Below, piece after piece: positions 34,501 through 46,475 of a stretch of 64,000 nt of DNA. Origin of the DNA: Apodemus sylvaticus (taxonomy: Eukaryota; Chordata; Mammalia; Rodentia; Muridae); NCBI RefSeq assembly GCF_947179515.1, contig NC_067477.1, forward strand, positions 130,932,465 through 130,996,464, read 5' to 3'. A model generated the notes under the pieces. That model was not told the DNA's origin and did not search any database. It saw nothing but the letters and a program-made list of their open reading frames with translations. The first letter of the stretch is position 1. Each line of letters starts with the position of its first letter. The position numbers were made by a program, and so were the translations under genes.

Positions 34501-35040
34501 TGTTTTTAACAACATAGCAATTATAATTTTAATTTTTTAAAATTCTTACTGTCGTTAAATAGCCAAAGAGTACTAATATTTCTCCAATTGTCTCATAAAT
34601 GAGTTATTTCTGTACTTGGTTTTCTTAAATCATAGCCAGGTAAAGTTCATATTTCATTAGGTTGATATTCTTCTAAAATCAATCTTACTAAATTTTACTT
34701 CTTCTTCTCTATTATTCTTCTTAAATGTGCATTTATTGGAGAACATGGGTAATAGAGAATCTCTTCATTCTAGAGGTGCTCTTTGTTGATGTCATTTAAT
34801 ATATTTCTGTGTCATTTAATATATCTCTGTGTCATTTAATAATCTCTGTGTCTCTTGTAAACTGGTAGATAGACCCTCAGACTTGGGATCAACAAACTGA
34901 GTTATCAGTAAAATAGGATACTATTTGGTGGTTTAAAAAGACAAGAACTGTCAGCCCAAGAAAACACAGAGCCATCTTTATTACCTGTTGCTAAGTGAAA
35001 GAAAAATCTACACATCTGATTTCAACTACATGAAATTCTT
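34501..35040. other. AT-rich unassigned sequence with a small tandem repeat
   Basis: Three head-to-tail copies of a 20-bp unit GTCATTTAATATATYTCTGT lie at 34791-34810, 34811-34830 and 34831-34849. Nothing else recognised. Confidence 0.6.
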
Positions 35041-35650
35041 TTTTTTTTTTTTTGGTCCATCTTTTTTTTAATTTTATTCAATATATTTTTTATTTACATT
35101 TCAAATGATTTCCCCTTTTCTGGTCCCCTACTCCCCGAAAGTCACATAAGCCCCCTTCCCTCCTTCTGTTCTCCCACCCATCCCTTCCCACTTCCCTGTT
35201 CTGGTTTTGTCTTATACTGCTACACTGAGTCTTTCCAGAACCAGGGGCCACTCCTCCGTTCTTCTTGTACCTCATTTGATGTGTGGATTATGTTTTGGAT
35301 ATTCCAGTTTTCTAGGGTAATATCCACTTATTAGTGAGTGCATACCATGATTGATCTTTTGGGACTGGGTTACCTCACTTAGTATGATGTTCTCCAGCTC
35401 CATCCATTTGCCTAAGAATTTCATGAATTCATTGTTTCTAATGGCTGAATAGTACTCCATTGTGTATATATACCACATTTTTTGCATCCATTCTTCTGTT
35501 GAGGGATACCTGGGTTCTTTCCAGCTTCTGGATATTATAAATAGGGCTGCTATGAACATAGTGGAGCATGTATCCTTATTACATGCTGGGGAATCCTCTG
35601 GGTATATGCCCAGGAGTGGTATAGCAGGATCTTCCGGAAGTGATGTGCCT
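35041..35650 (-). mobile_element. Truncated L1, minus strand
   Basis: T-rich run, then TTCAATATATTTTTTATTTA and the antisense 3' UTR; ORF2 C-terminus antisense from 35290. It is closely alike to 12715-13408 and ends abruptly after GTGATGTGCC near 35649. The minus 154-codon frame 35272-35736 is this ORF2 tail running into the next repeat. Confidence 0.85.
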
Positions 35651-35652
35651 TT

Positions 35653-35797
35653 TGAAACCTCAAGGCCCACTCCCAAGTGCCATACCTCCCCCTTATACAG
35701 TAACACCTCCAAATCTTCCCCAAACAGTTCCACCAACTGGGGACAAAGTATTCAAATAAATAAGCCTAAGAGGGCTACTCTCATTCAAGCCACCACA
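35653..35797 (-). repeat. Old rodent interspersed repeat, terminal fragment (copy 4 of 5)
   Basis: TGAAACCTCAAGGCCCACTCCC through GTATTCAAATAAATAAGCCTA to TTCAAGCCACCACA corresponds to the far end of the family at 18851 and 61815 (CACTCCC... ACAAACCATAACA). The rest is missing on the L1 side. Confidence 0.55.
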
Positions 35798-37164
35798 GCT
35801 GTACACAGATCCTGGAATTTCTTTAAGTATGGTGAGCTAGGTTTCTTGCCGTTCAAGTGGAAAAATACAGACCACCAAGTGAAAGAAGCTATGACAAATC
35901 AGCTGATTCAGAATCGGAGACATGTCACTATGGATAGTTACAAAGAATTATTTGCATAAAAAATGTATTGATATATTCCTACATAAGCGGGTGTGCACAT
36001 ATTTCCTTCCCCTGTCATCTGAAAGCAGAAACAGCACCCCAGGAACTTGCAGCATGCTCACACCCACATGTTGGTCTCTAGTGTCATTTGCTAATAACGG
36101 AGAGCCACGGCTCCTTAGAGAAATGGGTGGATCTAGGGCTGAAAAACAAATCCAATCTCCAACATTTTGTTATGATAGAAAGTAAGACAACTATTTTAAA
36201 AAATGGTTGGAGTCTGTCAGTCTCTCTTTGTGAGCAATAAAACAACATCGGTTAAATCAATCATGATGTGTTATAACCAAAAGTATAAATGTCAATTACA
36301 AATATAGCCAAATAAAGGGGGGAAAATAACCCCCATGTGGAAGAATACCAACTTAAGTAGATCTATCTATCTATAGATCTATCTATCTAGCTTCCCCCCT
36401 CCTCTCTCTCTCTCTCTTCCTGTCTCTCTCAAAAATGGAGTGCAACTCACCACTTCCTATATCATGGCTAAGCCTAGAGTCTCCATCTGAAATCATATAA
36501 TGCAAAGCAGGAGAAGGTGACTTTATGCAGGAGACACACATAGTAAACTTCAAAAATAGAATTTTATATATAACTCGGATCCCTGGTGTATTTTGAGAAT
36601 AATAACACCTGAATGTCTGTGATCATCTTTTCAGAAAGCTCACCACCATGGCCTCCTCCTGTAGAAGAAGCAGTGTGACCAGAACTGTCAGTTAGTCATG
36701 AAAGAGGAGGTAGGATAACTAGCAGAAAAAGAAGAGAAACAGCGACAAACAGACATGGTCAAAGGGATGTGTATGTATGAGCATGTTTTCGTGAAAGTCA
36801 TTGCTAAGTACAAAGAACACATCTATAAATTTTCAAGTACCATCAGTCATCGAAATTGAGGAGAACCTGAGAAACTCACAGTTTATGGGGTCTAAGGAGA
36901 ATGGCTGTTAAATGTAATATGGCATCCTACATGAGAGCCTGGAACGGAGAAAAAAAAGACATTATGTGGAAGCTAAGTCGATGTGAATAAAGCATGAACC
37001 TTTAGTTAATAATATGGTGCCGGTTTATGAGTTGTAACAACTGATAACATACCAATGCAAGACATTCAGAGTGGAGCTGTGTATGAGACACATGGAAACC
37101 CTTTGTAATTTGTCTGGAAACCAAACCTCTTGCCCCCCCCCCTCGCTTTTTTAAACTGTGTTTT
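35798..37164. other. Unassigned sequence with TCTA and CT simple repeats
   Basis: A GATC/TATC run with internal palindrome lies at 36361-36392 and a C/CT-rich run at 36395-36428. No gene recognised. Confidence 0.5.
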
Positions 37165-37243
37165 ATTTCCAGAACAGAAACTAAAACTCAAGGCCTCACA
37201 GGTATTAGGCAAGCACTTCTCCACTGTACTGCATTCCCAGCCT
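37165..37243 (-). repeat. ID/B4-like SINE head, minus strand
   Basis: In reverse: GGCTGGGAATGCAGTACAGT then AGAAGTGCTTGCCTAATACC, a tRNA-Ala-type A and B box arrangement. Confidence 0.5.
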
Positions 37244-37670
37244 TAAAATCCATTTTTAAAAACAACCATTTTGACTCATTCCAGTTACACATGCCTGTTC
37301 TGCTCATTTGGCAATCTTTTTCTTTTGTGTGTTTGTTACCAGAGATGAGGTGGGAAAGAAGGGAAGGGGAGGAGGAACATGAGTCAGGGCAAACAGCTAA
37401 GGCTGTCTCTATACTCAGCTTTCAGGATGTCAGGCTATCTTTGGCTGCATAACAACTATCTAGAATAGTAGTCAGTAACTTACAGGTAAGACAGGCACTG
37501 AAAGCTAGACTCACCTCTGGTTTCTTCCATTTTGATGACATTCTAGCCTTCTTTGCACCACTGTGCAGCAGGCCACTGCCTCTTATCTGGCAACAACCTG
37601 GGACCCTTTTAATAGCAATGATGGCATTCCATGAGGCGAGTGTCTAACAGACTAGGGGTTTTGTTGATTA

Positions 37671-37676
37671 GATAGG

Positions 37677-37736
<60 letters not shown>

Positions 37737-37780
37737 CAGATAGACAGACAGACAGACAGACATAGACATAGATATAGATA
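37671..37780. repeat. (GATA)n/(GACA)n microsatellite
   Basis: About 65 bp of TAGA repeats, then GACA repeats and a GATATA tail. Confidence 0.95.
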
Positions 37781-38242
37781 TGAAAAAGTTTTGTTTATTT
37801 CCTAGAATTTTGCTACCTTGTCATTTTATCCATTATGAATCTTTCACAGAATGTCATGAAACTAAACCAATAGATACTTAAACATTATAAAGGGCATTAT
37901 AAAGTCACATAGCTGAGAGGTCCCGAGATAGATCTGACCAGGTAAAATTCTATTTATGAACCCAAGTACTGTCCTCATCACCCAGTGAGTGTCCATCTCT
38001 TAGGATTTTGCTTCCAGTTCCATTTTCAAGTTCTGAGTAGTGGACCAGACAATTCAACTCACATCTTCCCAAGTTCAAACTCACTACCTAGAGAGCCTGA
38101 TTTTGCATCACAAGTACAGAAATTTGGCCCACTGTGTTTTCCTGGTTACAATGGAACAGAGGTCTCAGAAGCATGGATGTTCTTATGCATGATCTCAAAT
38201 GGAGGTAGGTATAGAAGTGCTGTGCGTGCACTGGGGAGGGGA

Positions 38243-38298
38243 GTGTGTGTGTGTGCATGCGCGCGTGCGCACGCACACACACACACACACACACACAC
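38243..38298. repeat. Alternating GT-GC-CA tract
   Basis: 56 bp in which purine and pyrimidine alternate without a break. The GT arm and CA arm are complementary around a GC core (GCGCGTGCGC), so the tract is also an inverted repeat. Confidence 0.95.
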
Positions 38299-39864
38299 CA
38301 CATAAGCTGAGATGCAGGAACACAATCAATCCCCCTGAAGATAGTCTAAAAGGAAGCATGGAAATAGAGGAAGAGTATAAAATATCCAAGCAAAACAGAA
38401 AGCTATGACTGACAAGCACAAGAAGACATGGAACCCTGGAGTACCGCCCTCTTTCACAGCCAATCGTCTTCTTGCAGTGTATCCTTCCATCATCCTGAGT
38501 GCACGTGATGGTTCTGCCACATTCGGAGCCATACACCATTGTCTGCATCACCCACACAATGTACTGCTCCACTCTCCTTGCCTGTGTCAGCCCACACTTC
38601 TGTCTCATCAACACTACAGAAATCGATGGGGAAAAGAAGGAAAAATAAATGATCCCACAGAATTAAACATTTATTCTAGGATATTGTAAAAAAGGCCTTT
38701 TCAGTATCAAGAGAATGGGGGGATTTCAAGGCATCTTCCAGAAAATGTGGATTCCTAATCTGGCTTTGCTAGATATCTTAAGAACTTTGAAGCTTATTTG
38801 CCCTTCTCTCTGGGTCCACTACTTGTCCAGTGAGGGCAATAGATTTAGAAAGAACCTGCAGGCTCTAACCAGAAATAATGCTGTGACAAACTACCAAAAA
38901 CTACACCCACCCTCTAAGCCGCTTACCAACTTTCCCTGAGTAATTCTTTTTCTATTCACAGACAAGGAAGGGTATGTAGCAGCACACATGTGCACTGTAA
39001 GCAACTCAGGGTGATTCATAAATCGCTATTAGGATGCTGCTATGCATGCAGTGGGCATTCAAGAACTGCTTGCTAACAGAACAAATAAGAACAGAAAATG
39101 GAACTAAGACAAAGCAAGAAAAAAAATTTTTTACCTCTTCAGGATTTACATGGCAACTCCTGGCTGAAAGGTTTTTCTCCTCCTCATGTTGGTAACAGGA
39201 TCCAGTAGTTGGACTCTGGGTCTGTCACTACAGTAATCACTACAGAGGCAGCCTGTCCTTGGTTGTAAGAGCTGGCTCCCTTGAAGATTTCTGAAGGTTG
39301 GCAAAGTCTCAGTTTTCAGACAGACTGCTAGGGATGTCAGCATCAAGGTCAAGCAGGCTCGTGTCTCTATTTCTACAATCAAAAGGATACGAGTGTATGC
39401 AAATTCAAGCCTCATCTCCCAGGGAATTTGGGTGATCTGAGTGCTGTGTAATACTGTTCACAGGAAGAGTTACAGGTCCAGAGATCTCTAGTATGGTCTA
39501 TAGGAGTTTCCTGTTCCACTCAGCTTTTCTAACCTTTGACACTACTGGTCATAATGAAGCTAATTAGTCATTTCACAATCACAGCTCCCTAGCACATCCA
39601 TCTTCCTAGGTTATCAATAGCTTCAAAGCTAATCTGTCCTTGGCCTCTGGCTCTATCTCACCAACATGTCTGTTAGTGCCCTCAGTCTGCAGATACTCCC
39701 TTAGTAATATGTTCTACAAGTTATTGCCTCCTCGTGTCTTAACCAAGCATGGTAAGCCCTTTAGGACTTCTTGCTTAAAGCATTGCCCTCAGCTACCCCA
39801 AGGCTGGAATTTTTAAATGTAGTTTGTTAATGTCACTCAACAGCTTTGTAAAAAAATGACTTCC
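38299..39864. other. Unassigned intergenic sequence
   Basis: Several 68-139 codon frames overlap on both strands around 38195-38690; none has a recognisable domain and part is made by the CA/GT tract. Confidence 0.5.
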
Positions 39865-41931
39865 ATAGTAAAAGCAAGATAGTAATCTTCTTTAAACAAA
39901 CCCAAAAGAAGATAACCACACAAACATAAAAATAACATCAAAAATAACCGGAAGCAACAATCACTATTCCTTAATATCTCTTAACATCAATGGACTCAAT
40001 TCCCCAATAAAAAGACATAGACTAACAGACTGGATACATAAATAGAACACAGCATTTTGCTCCATACAGGAAACGCACCTCAGTGTCAAAGATAAACACT
40101 ACATCAGAGTAAAAGGCTGGAAAACAATTTTCCTAGCAAATGGTCCCAGGAAACAAGCTGGAGTAGCCATTCTAATATCGGATAAAATTAAGTTTCAACC
40201 AAAATTCATCAAAAAAGACACAAAGGACACTTCAGACTCATCGAAGGAAAAAAGTCTACCAAGAAGAATTCTCAATACTGAACATCTATGCTCCAACTGC
40301 AAGGGCACCATCATTCATAAAAGAAACTTTACTAAAGCTCAAAGCACACATTGCACCTCACGCAGTAATTGTGAGTGACTTCAACACCCCATTCTCATCA
40401 ATAGACAGATCATGGAAACAGAAACTAAACAGAGACAAAGTGAAACTAAGAGAAGTTATGGACCAAATGGATTTAACAGATATCTATACAACATTTCATC
40501 CTTAATCAAAAGAATATACCTTCTTCTCAACACCTCTTGTACCTTCTCCAAAATTGACCATATAGTTGATCACAAAACAGACCTCAACAGATATAAGAAG
40601 ACTAAAATAATATCATGCCTCTTATCAGTTCACTATGGAGTATGGAATAAGGGTGGTCTTCAATAGCAACAAAAACAACAGAAAGCCCACATACACATGG
40701 AAGCTGAACAATGCTCTTCTCAATGATACCTTGGTCAAGGGAAAAATAAGGAAAGAAATCAAAGACTTTCTCAAATTTAATGAAAATGAAGATACAGCAT
40801 ACCCAAATTTATGGGACACAATGAAAGCAGTGCTAAGAGGAAAACTCATAGCTCTGATTGCCTCCAAAAAGAAATTGGAGAACACATACACTAGCAGCTT
40901 AACAGCATGCCTGAAAACTCTAGAACAGAAAGAAGCTAATACACCCAAGAGGAGTGGACAGCAGGAAATCTTCAAAATCAGGGCTGAAATCAAGCAAGTA
41001 GAAACAAAACGAACTATACAAAGAAATCAACAAAATCAGGAGCTGGTTCTTTGAGAAAATCAGCAAGATAGATAAACCATTAGCCAGACTAACCAGAGGG
41101 CACAGGGACAATATCCAAATTAACAAAATCAGAAATGGAAAAGGGGGAAATAACAACAGAAACTGAGGAAATTCAAAAAAATCATCAGATCCTACTACAA
41201 AAGCCTATACTCAACACAACTGGAAAATCTGGATGAAATGGACAATTTTCTAGACAGATACCAAACACCAAAGTTAAATCAAAATCAAATAGACTATCTA
41301 AACAGTCCCATAACCCCTAAAGAAATAGAAGCAGTCATTGAAAATCTTCCAACCAAAAACAGCACAGAATCAGATGGTTTTAGTGGATAATTCTATCAGA
41401 CCTTTAAAGAAGGCCTAGCATTAATACTCTTCAAACTATTCCACAAAATAGAAATAGAAAGAACACTACTCAACTCGTTCTATGAAGCCACAATTATGCT
41501 GATACCAAAACCACACAAATATCCAACAAAGAAAGAGAACTTCAGATCAATTTCCCTTATGAATATCAATGCAAAAATATTCAATAAAATCCTTGCCAAC
41601 CAAATCCAAGAACACATCAAACTATCATTCACCGTGACCAAGTGGGCTTTATCCCAAGGATGCAAGGATGGTTCAATATACAAAAATCCATCAATGTAAT
41701 TCACTACATAAATAAACTTAAAGAAAAAACACATGGTCATTTCATTAGATGCTGAAAAACCATTTGTCAAAATTGAGCATCCTTTCATGTCAAAAGTCTT
41801 GGAAAGATCAGGAAATCAAGGCCCATACCTAAACATAGCAAAAGCAATATACAGCAAACCAGTAGCCAACATTAAACTAAATGGAGAGAAACTTAAAACA
41901 ATCCCTCTAAAATGGGGGACTAGACAAGGCT

Positions 41932-41932
<1 letters not shown>

Positions 41933-42004
<72 letters not shown>

Positions 42005-42055
42005 CCTCCCCTCCCTCTCTCTCACTCTCTCTCTCCCTCCCTCCCTCTCTATCAT

Positions 42056-42098
<43 letters not shown>
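41933..42098. repeat. (CT)n microsatellite inside L1 reverse transcriptase
   Basis: 166 bp of CT with CCCT and CAT interruptions. It replaces the short CTCTCTCCC-like stretch normally present before the TATTCAATATAGTACTTGAA block of L1, so it grew from L1 coding sequence. Confidence 0.95.
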
Positions 42099-42102
<4 letters not shown>

Positions 42103-42771
42103 ATATCTATTCAATATAGTACTTGAAGTTCTAGTGTTAGAGTAAGTGGACAACAAAAGGAGGTCAAAGAGATACAAATTGGAAAGGAAGAAATCAAATT
42201 ATCACTCTTTGCAGATGATATGATGGTATACTTAAGCAACCCAAAAAACTCTGCCAGAGAACTCCTACAACTGATAATCAACTTCAGCAAAGTGTCCGGA
42301 TATAAAATTAACTCAAACAAATCAGTAGCCTTTCTATAGTCAAAGGATAAACAAGCTGAGAAAGAAATTAGGGAAATGACACCCTTCACAGTAGTCACAA
42401 ACAATATAAAGTATCTTGGTGTGACTAACCAAACAAGTGAAAGATCTGTATGACAAGAACTTCAAGTCTCTGAAGATAGAAATCAAAGAAGACATCAGAA
42501 GATGAAAAGATCTCCCATGCTCTCATGGAAGGATTAATATAGTAAAAATGGACATCTTGCCAAAAGCAATATATAAATTCAATGCATGGAATTCTATCAA
42601 AATTCCAATTCAATTCTTCACAGAATTAGAAAAGGCAATTCTCAAATTCATCTGGAATAACAAAAAATACCAGGATAGCTAAAACTATTCTCAACAGTAA
42701 AAGAACTTCTGGGAAGTCAATATCCTGAACCTCAAGCAATACTACAGAGCAAAACTGTTTAAAAAAAACTG

Positions 42772-43391
42772 CCACTCTGGAAGTCAGTCTGGCGATTCCT
42801 CAGAAAACTGGGAATGATACTTCCAGAGGCCCCTGCTATACCACTCCTGGGCATATACCCAGAGGATTCCCCAGCATGTAATAAGAATACATGCTCCACT
42901 ATGTTCATAGCAGCCCTATTTATAATAGCCAGAAGCTGGAAAGAACCCAGATGTCTTTCAATGGAGGAATGGATACAGAAAATGTGGTATATATACACAA
43001 TGGAATACTATTCAGCCATTAGAAACAATGAATTCATGAAATTCTTAGATGAATGGATGGAACTGGAGAACATCATCCTAAGTGAGGTAACCCAGTCTCA
43101 AAAGGACACTCATGGTATGCACTCACTGATAAATGGATATTAGCCTAGAAGCTTGGAATACCCAAGATACAATGCACATATCAAATGATGCCCAAGAAGA
43201 AGAAAGGAGTGGCCCCTGGTCCTGGAAAAGCTCAGTGCAGCACTGTAGGGGAATACCAGAACAGGGAAGTGGGAAGGGTTGGATGGGGCAACAGGGGGAG
43301 GGAAGAGGGTTTATGGGACTTTCGGGGAGGGGGGATCCAGGAAAGGGAAAATCACTTGAAGTGTAAATAAAGAATATATCGAATAAAAAAA
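42772..43391 (+). mobile_element. Younger truncated L1 nested in the older L1
   Basis: It starts at CCACTCTGGAAGTCAG in late ORF2 and ends with a full 3' UTR, AATAAAGAATATATCGAATAAAAAAA split across the tail. The host L1 reads up to CTACAGAGC...AAAACTG before it and resumes with TTCATGGTATTGGTACAG after it. A-rich flanks (TTTAAAAAAAACT and TGAAAAAAACC) are a likely target duplication. The 109-codon frame 42814-43143 is the ORF2 end. Confidence 0.85.
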
Positions 43392-45322
43392 TGAAAAAAA
43401 CCTTCATGGTATTGGTACAGTGACAGGCAGGTAGATCAATGGAATAGAATTGAAGACCCAGAAAAGAACCCACACACCTATGGTCACTTGATCTTTGACA
43501 AAGGAGCTAAAACCATCCAGTGGAAAAAAAGATAACCTTTTCAACAAATAGTGCCGGTTCAACTGGAGGTCAGCATGCAGAAAAATGCAAATCAATCCAT
43601 TCTTATCTCCTTGTACAAAGCTCAAGTCCAAATGGATCAAGGACCTACACATGAAACCAGACACACTGAAACTAATGGAAAAGAAACTGGGTGGGTGCCT
43701 TGAACACATGAGCACAGGGGAAATTTTCCTGAACAGAACACAAATAGCCTATGCTCTAAGATCAAGAATTGACAAATGGGACCTCATAAAATTACAAAAT
43801 TTCTGTAAGGCAAAGGACACTGTCAATAGGGCAAAACGGCAACCAACAAATTGGGAAAAGATCTTTACCAACCCTACATCCAATAGAGGCTAATATCCAA
43901 TTATACAAAGAACTCAAGAAGTTAGACTCCAGAGAACCAAATAAGCCTATTAAAAAGTGGGGTACAGAGCTAAGCAAAGAATTTTCAACTGAGGAATATT
44001 GAATGGTTGAAAAGCAGCTAAAGAAATGTCCTTAGTCATCAGGGAAATGCAAATCAAAATAGCCCTGAGATTTCACCTCATACCAGTCAGAACATCTAAG
44101 ACAAAAAACTCAGGAGACAGCAGGTACTGGCGAGGATGTTGGAGAAAAAGGAATACTTCTCCATTGTTGGTGGGATTGCAAGCTGGTAAAACTACTCTGG
44201 AAATCAGTTTGGCAATTCCTCAGAAAATTAGACATAGTACTACCTAAGGACCCAGCTATACCACTCCTGGGCAAATACCCAGAGGATTTTCCAGCATGTA
44301 ATAAGGACACATGGTCCACTATGCTTATTTATATGCTTATTTATGTAATAAGGACACATACTTATTTATAATAGCAAGAAGCTGGAAAGAACCCGGATGT
44401 CCCTAAATGGAGGAATGGACACAGAAAATGTGGTATATTTACACAATGGAATACTACTCAGCCATTAGAAACAATGAATTCATGAAATTCTTAGGCAAAT
44501 GGATGGATCTGGAAATATCATCCTGAGTGAGGTAACCCAATCACAAAAGAACACGCATGGTATGCACTCACTGATAAGTGGATATTAGCCCAAAAGCTTG
44601 GAATACCCAAGACACAATTTACAGACCAAATGAAGCTTAAAAAGAAGGAAGAACAAAGTATGGATACTCTGGTCCTTCTTAGAAGGGAGAACAAAATGCC
44701 CACAGAAGGAGATACAGAGACATAGTGTGGAGTAGAATCTGAGGGAAAGACCATCCATAGACTGTTCCACCTAGGGATCCATTCCATATACAGTTGCAAA
44801 ACCCAGACACTATTGTGGATGCCAACAAGTGCTTGCTGCCTGGAGCCTTCTATAGCTGTCACCTGGGAGGGTCTGCTAGTGCATGACAAATACAGAGGGG
44901 GACAGTCTCAGCTAGCTATTGAACTGAGCACAGGATCCCCAATGAAGGAGCTAGATAAAGGACCCAAGGAGCTGAAGGGGTTTGCAACGCCATAGGAGGA
45001 ACAACAATATGAGCCACCCAGTACCCCCAGAGCTCCCAGGGACTAAACCATCAGCCAAAGAGTACACATGGAGGGACCCATGGCTCCAGCTACATAGGCA
45101 GCTGAGAATGGCCTTGGACATCAAAGGGAGGAGAGGCCCTTGGTCCTGGGAAGGCTCACTACCGCAGTATAGGGGAATATGAGGACAGGGGAGCAGGATT
45201 GGGTTGATTGGGGAACAGAGGGAGGGGAGATGGGTTATGGGATTTTCAGGGGGGAACCAGGAACTGTGAGAACATTTGAAATGTAAATAAAGAATATATC
45301 TAATAAAAATTTTTAAAAAATA

Positions 45323-45714
45323 ATGGTTCCCAACTTTTAGAGAATGAACCCAAACTGCTCGCCTAGATTCACTTTTAATCTAATTGCACCCCAAGTCTTT
45401 CTAGTACCCTCACAGAGCTATTCCTGAGTAATCATTGAGAAGAGGGGACTCACTGTGCCCTGTGCTCTCCAAACTCCAGTTCTCGACTCTCCCTTCCATC
45501 TAGGAAGACCATCCCCTTCTCACCTCTATTTCTCTTTTGTCAAAATAAACCTCATCCCTTTGCTTTTCCAAACACTGTACTTTATAGCAGGTGTAACATT
45601 TGCACTATTTGTCTATCTATATGCATGCCATGACTTCTGGGCGTGCAACTCTGGTATCACAATCTTCTGTCATCTCATCCCGGGATAGCACAGAGGAGCT
45701 AACTCCTTCCCAGT
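45323..45714. other. Unassigned intergenic sequence
   Basis: No gene or element recognised. Confidence 0.5.
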
Positions 45715-45880
45715 GACTCTCACATGCATTCTCTCCTTTGATCTTCAAAACAACCCTACATGGAGCTTCTATTGTTTCTACTATATGATTCAATAGAAGA
45801 AAAACTTGAGCACAGAGAAATTCAGTGTCCAACCCAGGGGCATGCAGGTAATGAGGGATGCTATGTTGGGTTTCCCACCA
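45715..45880 (+). repeat. MIR SINE remnant
   Basis: TTGATCTTCAAAACAACCCTA, shortened, then GAAAAACTTGAGCACAGAGA and GTGTCCAACCCAGGGGCATG follow the MIR core order. Confidence 0.6.
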
Positions 45881-46088
45881 AAGCACACAACTAAGCACAA
45901 GAAAATGAACACACTCTGGACTCCCCAGCTAAGATACTAAGCTAAATTTCTATTCAACTAATAATGAACGATTAGCAGCAACTGTTCAGCTACAAGACAT
46001 TGTTCAAAGCAACTCAGAATGTCTGGTTCCAGTCTCATGCCCTTTGATGGTATTCATGTTTTTGCTTTTCTGCTTGCCTTTAAAAAGA

Positions 46089-46475
46089 AAACTCCAATGG
46101 AGGAGCTAGAGAAAGGACCGAAGGAGCTGAAGGAGCTTGCAGCCCCATAGAAGGAACAACAATATGAGCCAACCAGTACCCCAGAGCTCCCAGGTACTAA
46201 ACTACCAACCAAAGAGTACACATGGAGGTACCCATGGCTCCAGCTGCATATGTAGCAGAGGTTGACTTTGTTGGACATCAAAGGGAGTCCCTTGGACCTG
46301 AGAAGGCTTGATGCCCCAGTATAGGGGAATGCCAGGACAGGGAAGCAGGAGTGGGTGGGTTGGTGAGCAGGGGGATGGGGCATGTGACAGGGTATTTTGG
46401 AGGGGAAATGAGGAAAAGGGATAATGTAAATAAAGAAATGTAAATAAATAAAATATCTAATAAAAAATAAAGAAA
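46089..46475 (+). mobile_element. L1 3' UTR fragment, plus strand
   Basis: Matches the 3' UTR of the older L1 at 44935-45322 (ATGGAGGAGCTAGAGAAAGG, AACAACAATATGAGCCAACC, CAGTATAGGGGAATGCCAGG). The A-rich tail ends TAATAAAAAATAAAGAAAGCTC; AAAGAAAACTC before the element may be its target duplication. Confidence 0.8.

Larger units (their letters stand above)
39865..45322 (+). pseudogene. 5'-truncated L1 (ORF2 and 3' UTR), plus strand, interrupted
   Basis: It begins just before ORF2 (ACCCAAAAGAAGATAACCAC) and runs through the endonuclease start (LNINGLNSP, about 39980-40005; IQETHL near 40065), reverse transcriptase with intact FADD at 42208-42219, the cysteine-rich C-terminal region and a 3' UTR ending AATAAAGAATATATCTAATAAAA, in two pieces here. 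ORF2 is dead: the expected GFSGEFYQ reads GFSG-stop-FYQ (TAA at 41388-41390) and there are many frameshifts. A (CT)n array interrupts RT and a younger L1 is nested at 42772-43391. A local duplication of TATGCTTATTTAT occurs at about 44325-44360. A weak direct repeat (AAAAAATGACTTCC near 39851 and AAAAAATAATGGTTCC at 45315) may be the target duplication. Confidence 0.88.

Noticed and set aside
35272..35736. 154-codon minus-strand frame
   Set aside because: A chance junction of an L1 ORF2 tail with the neighbouring old repeat.
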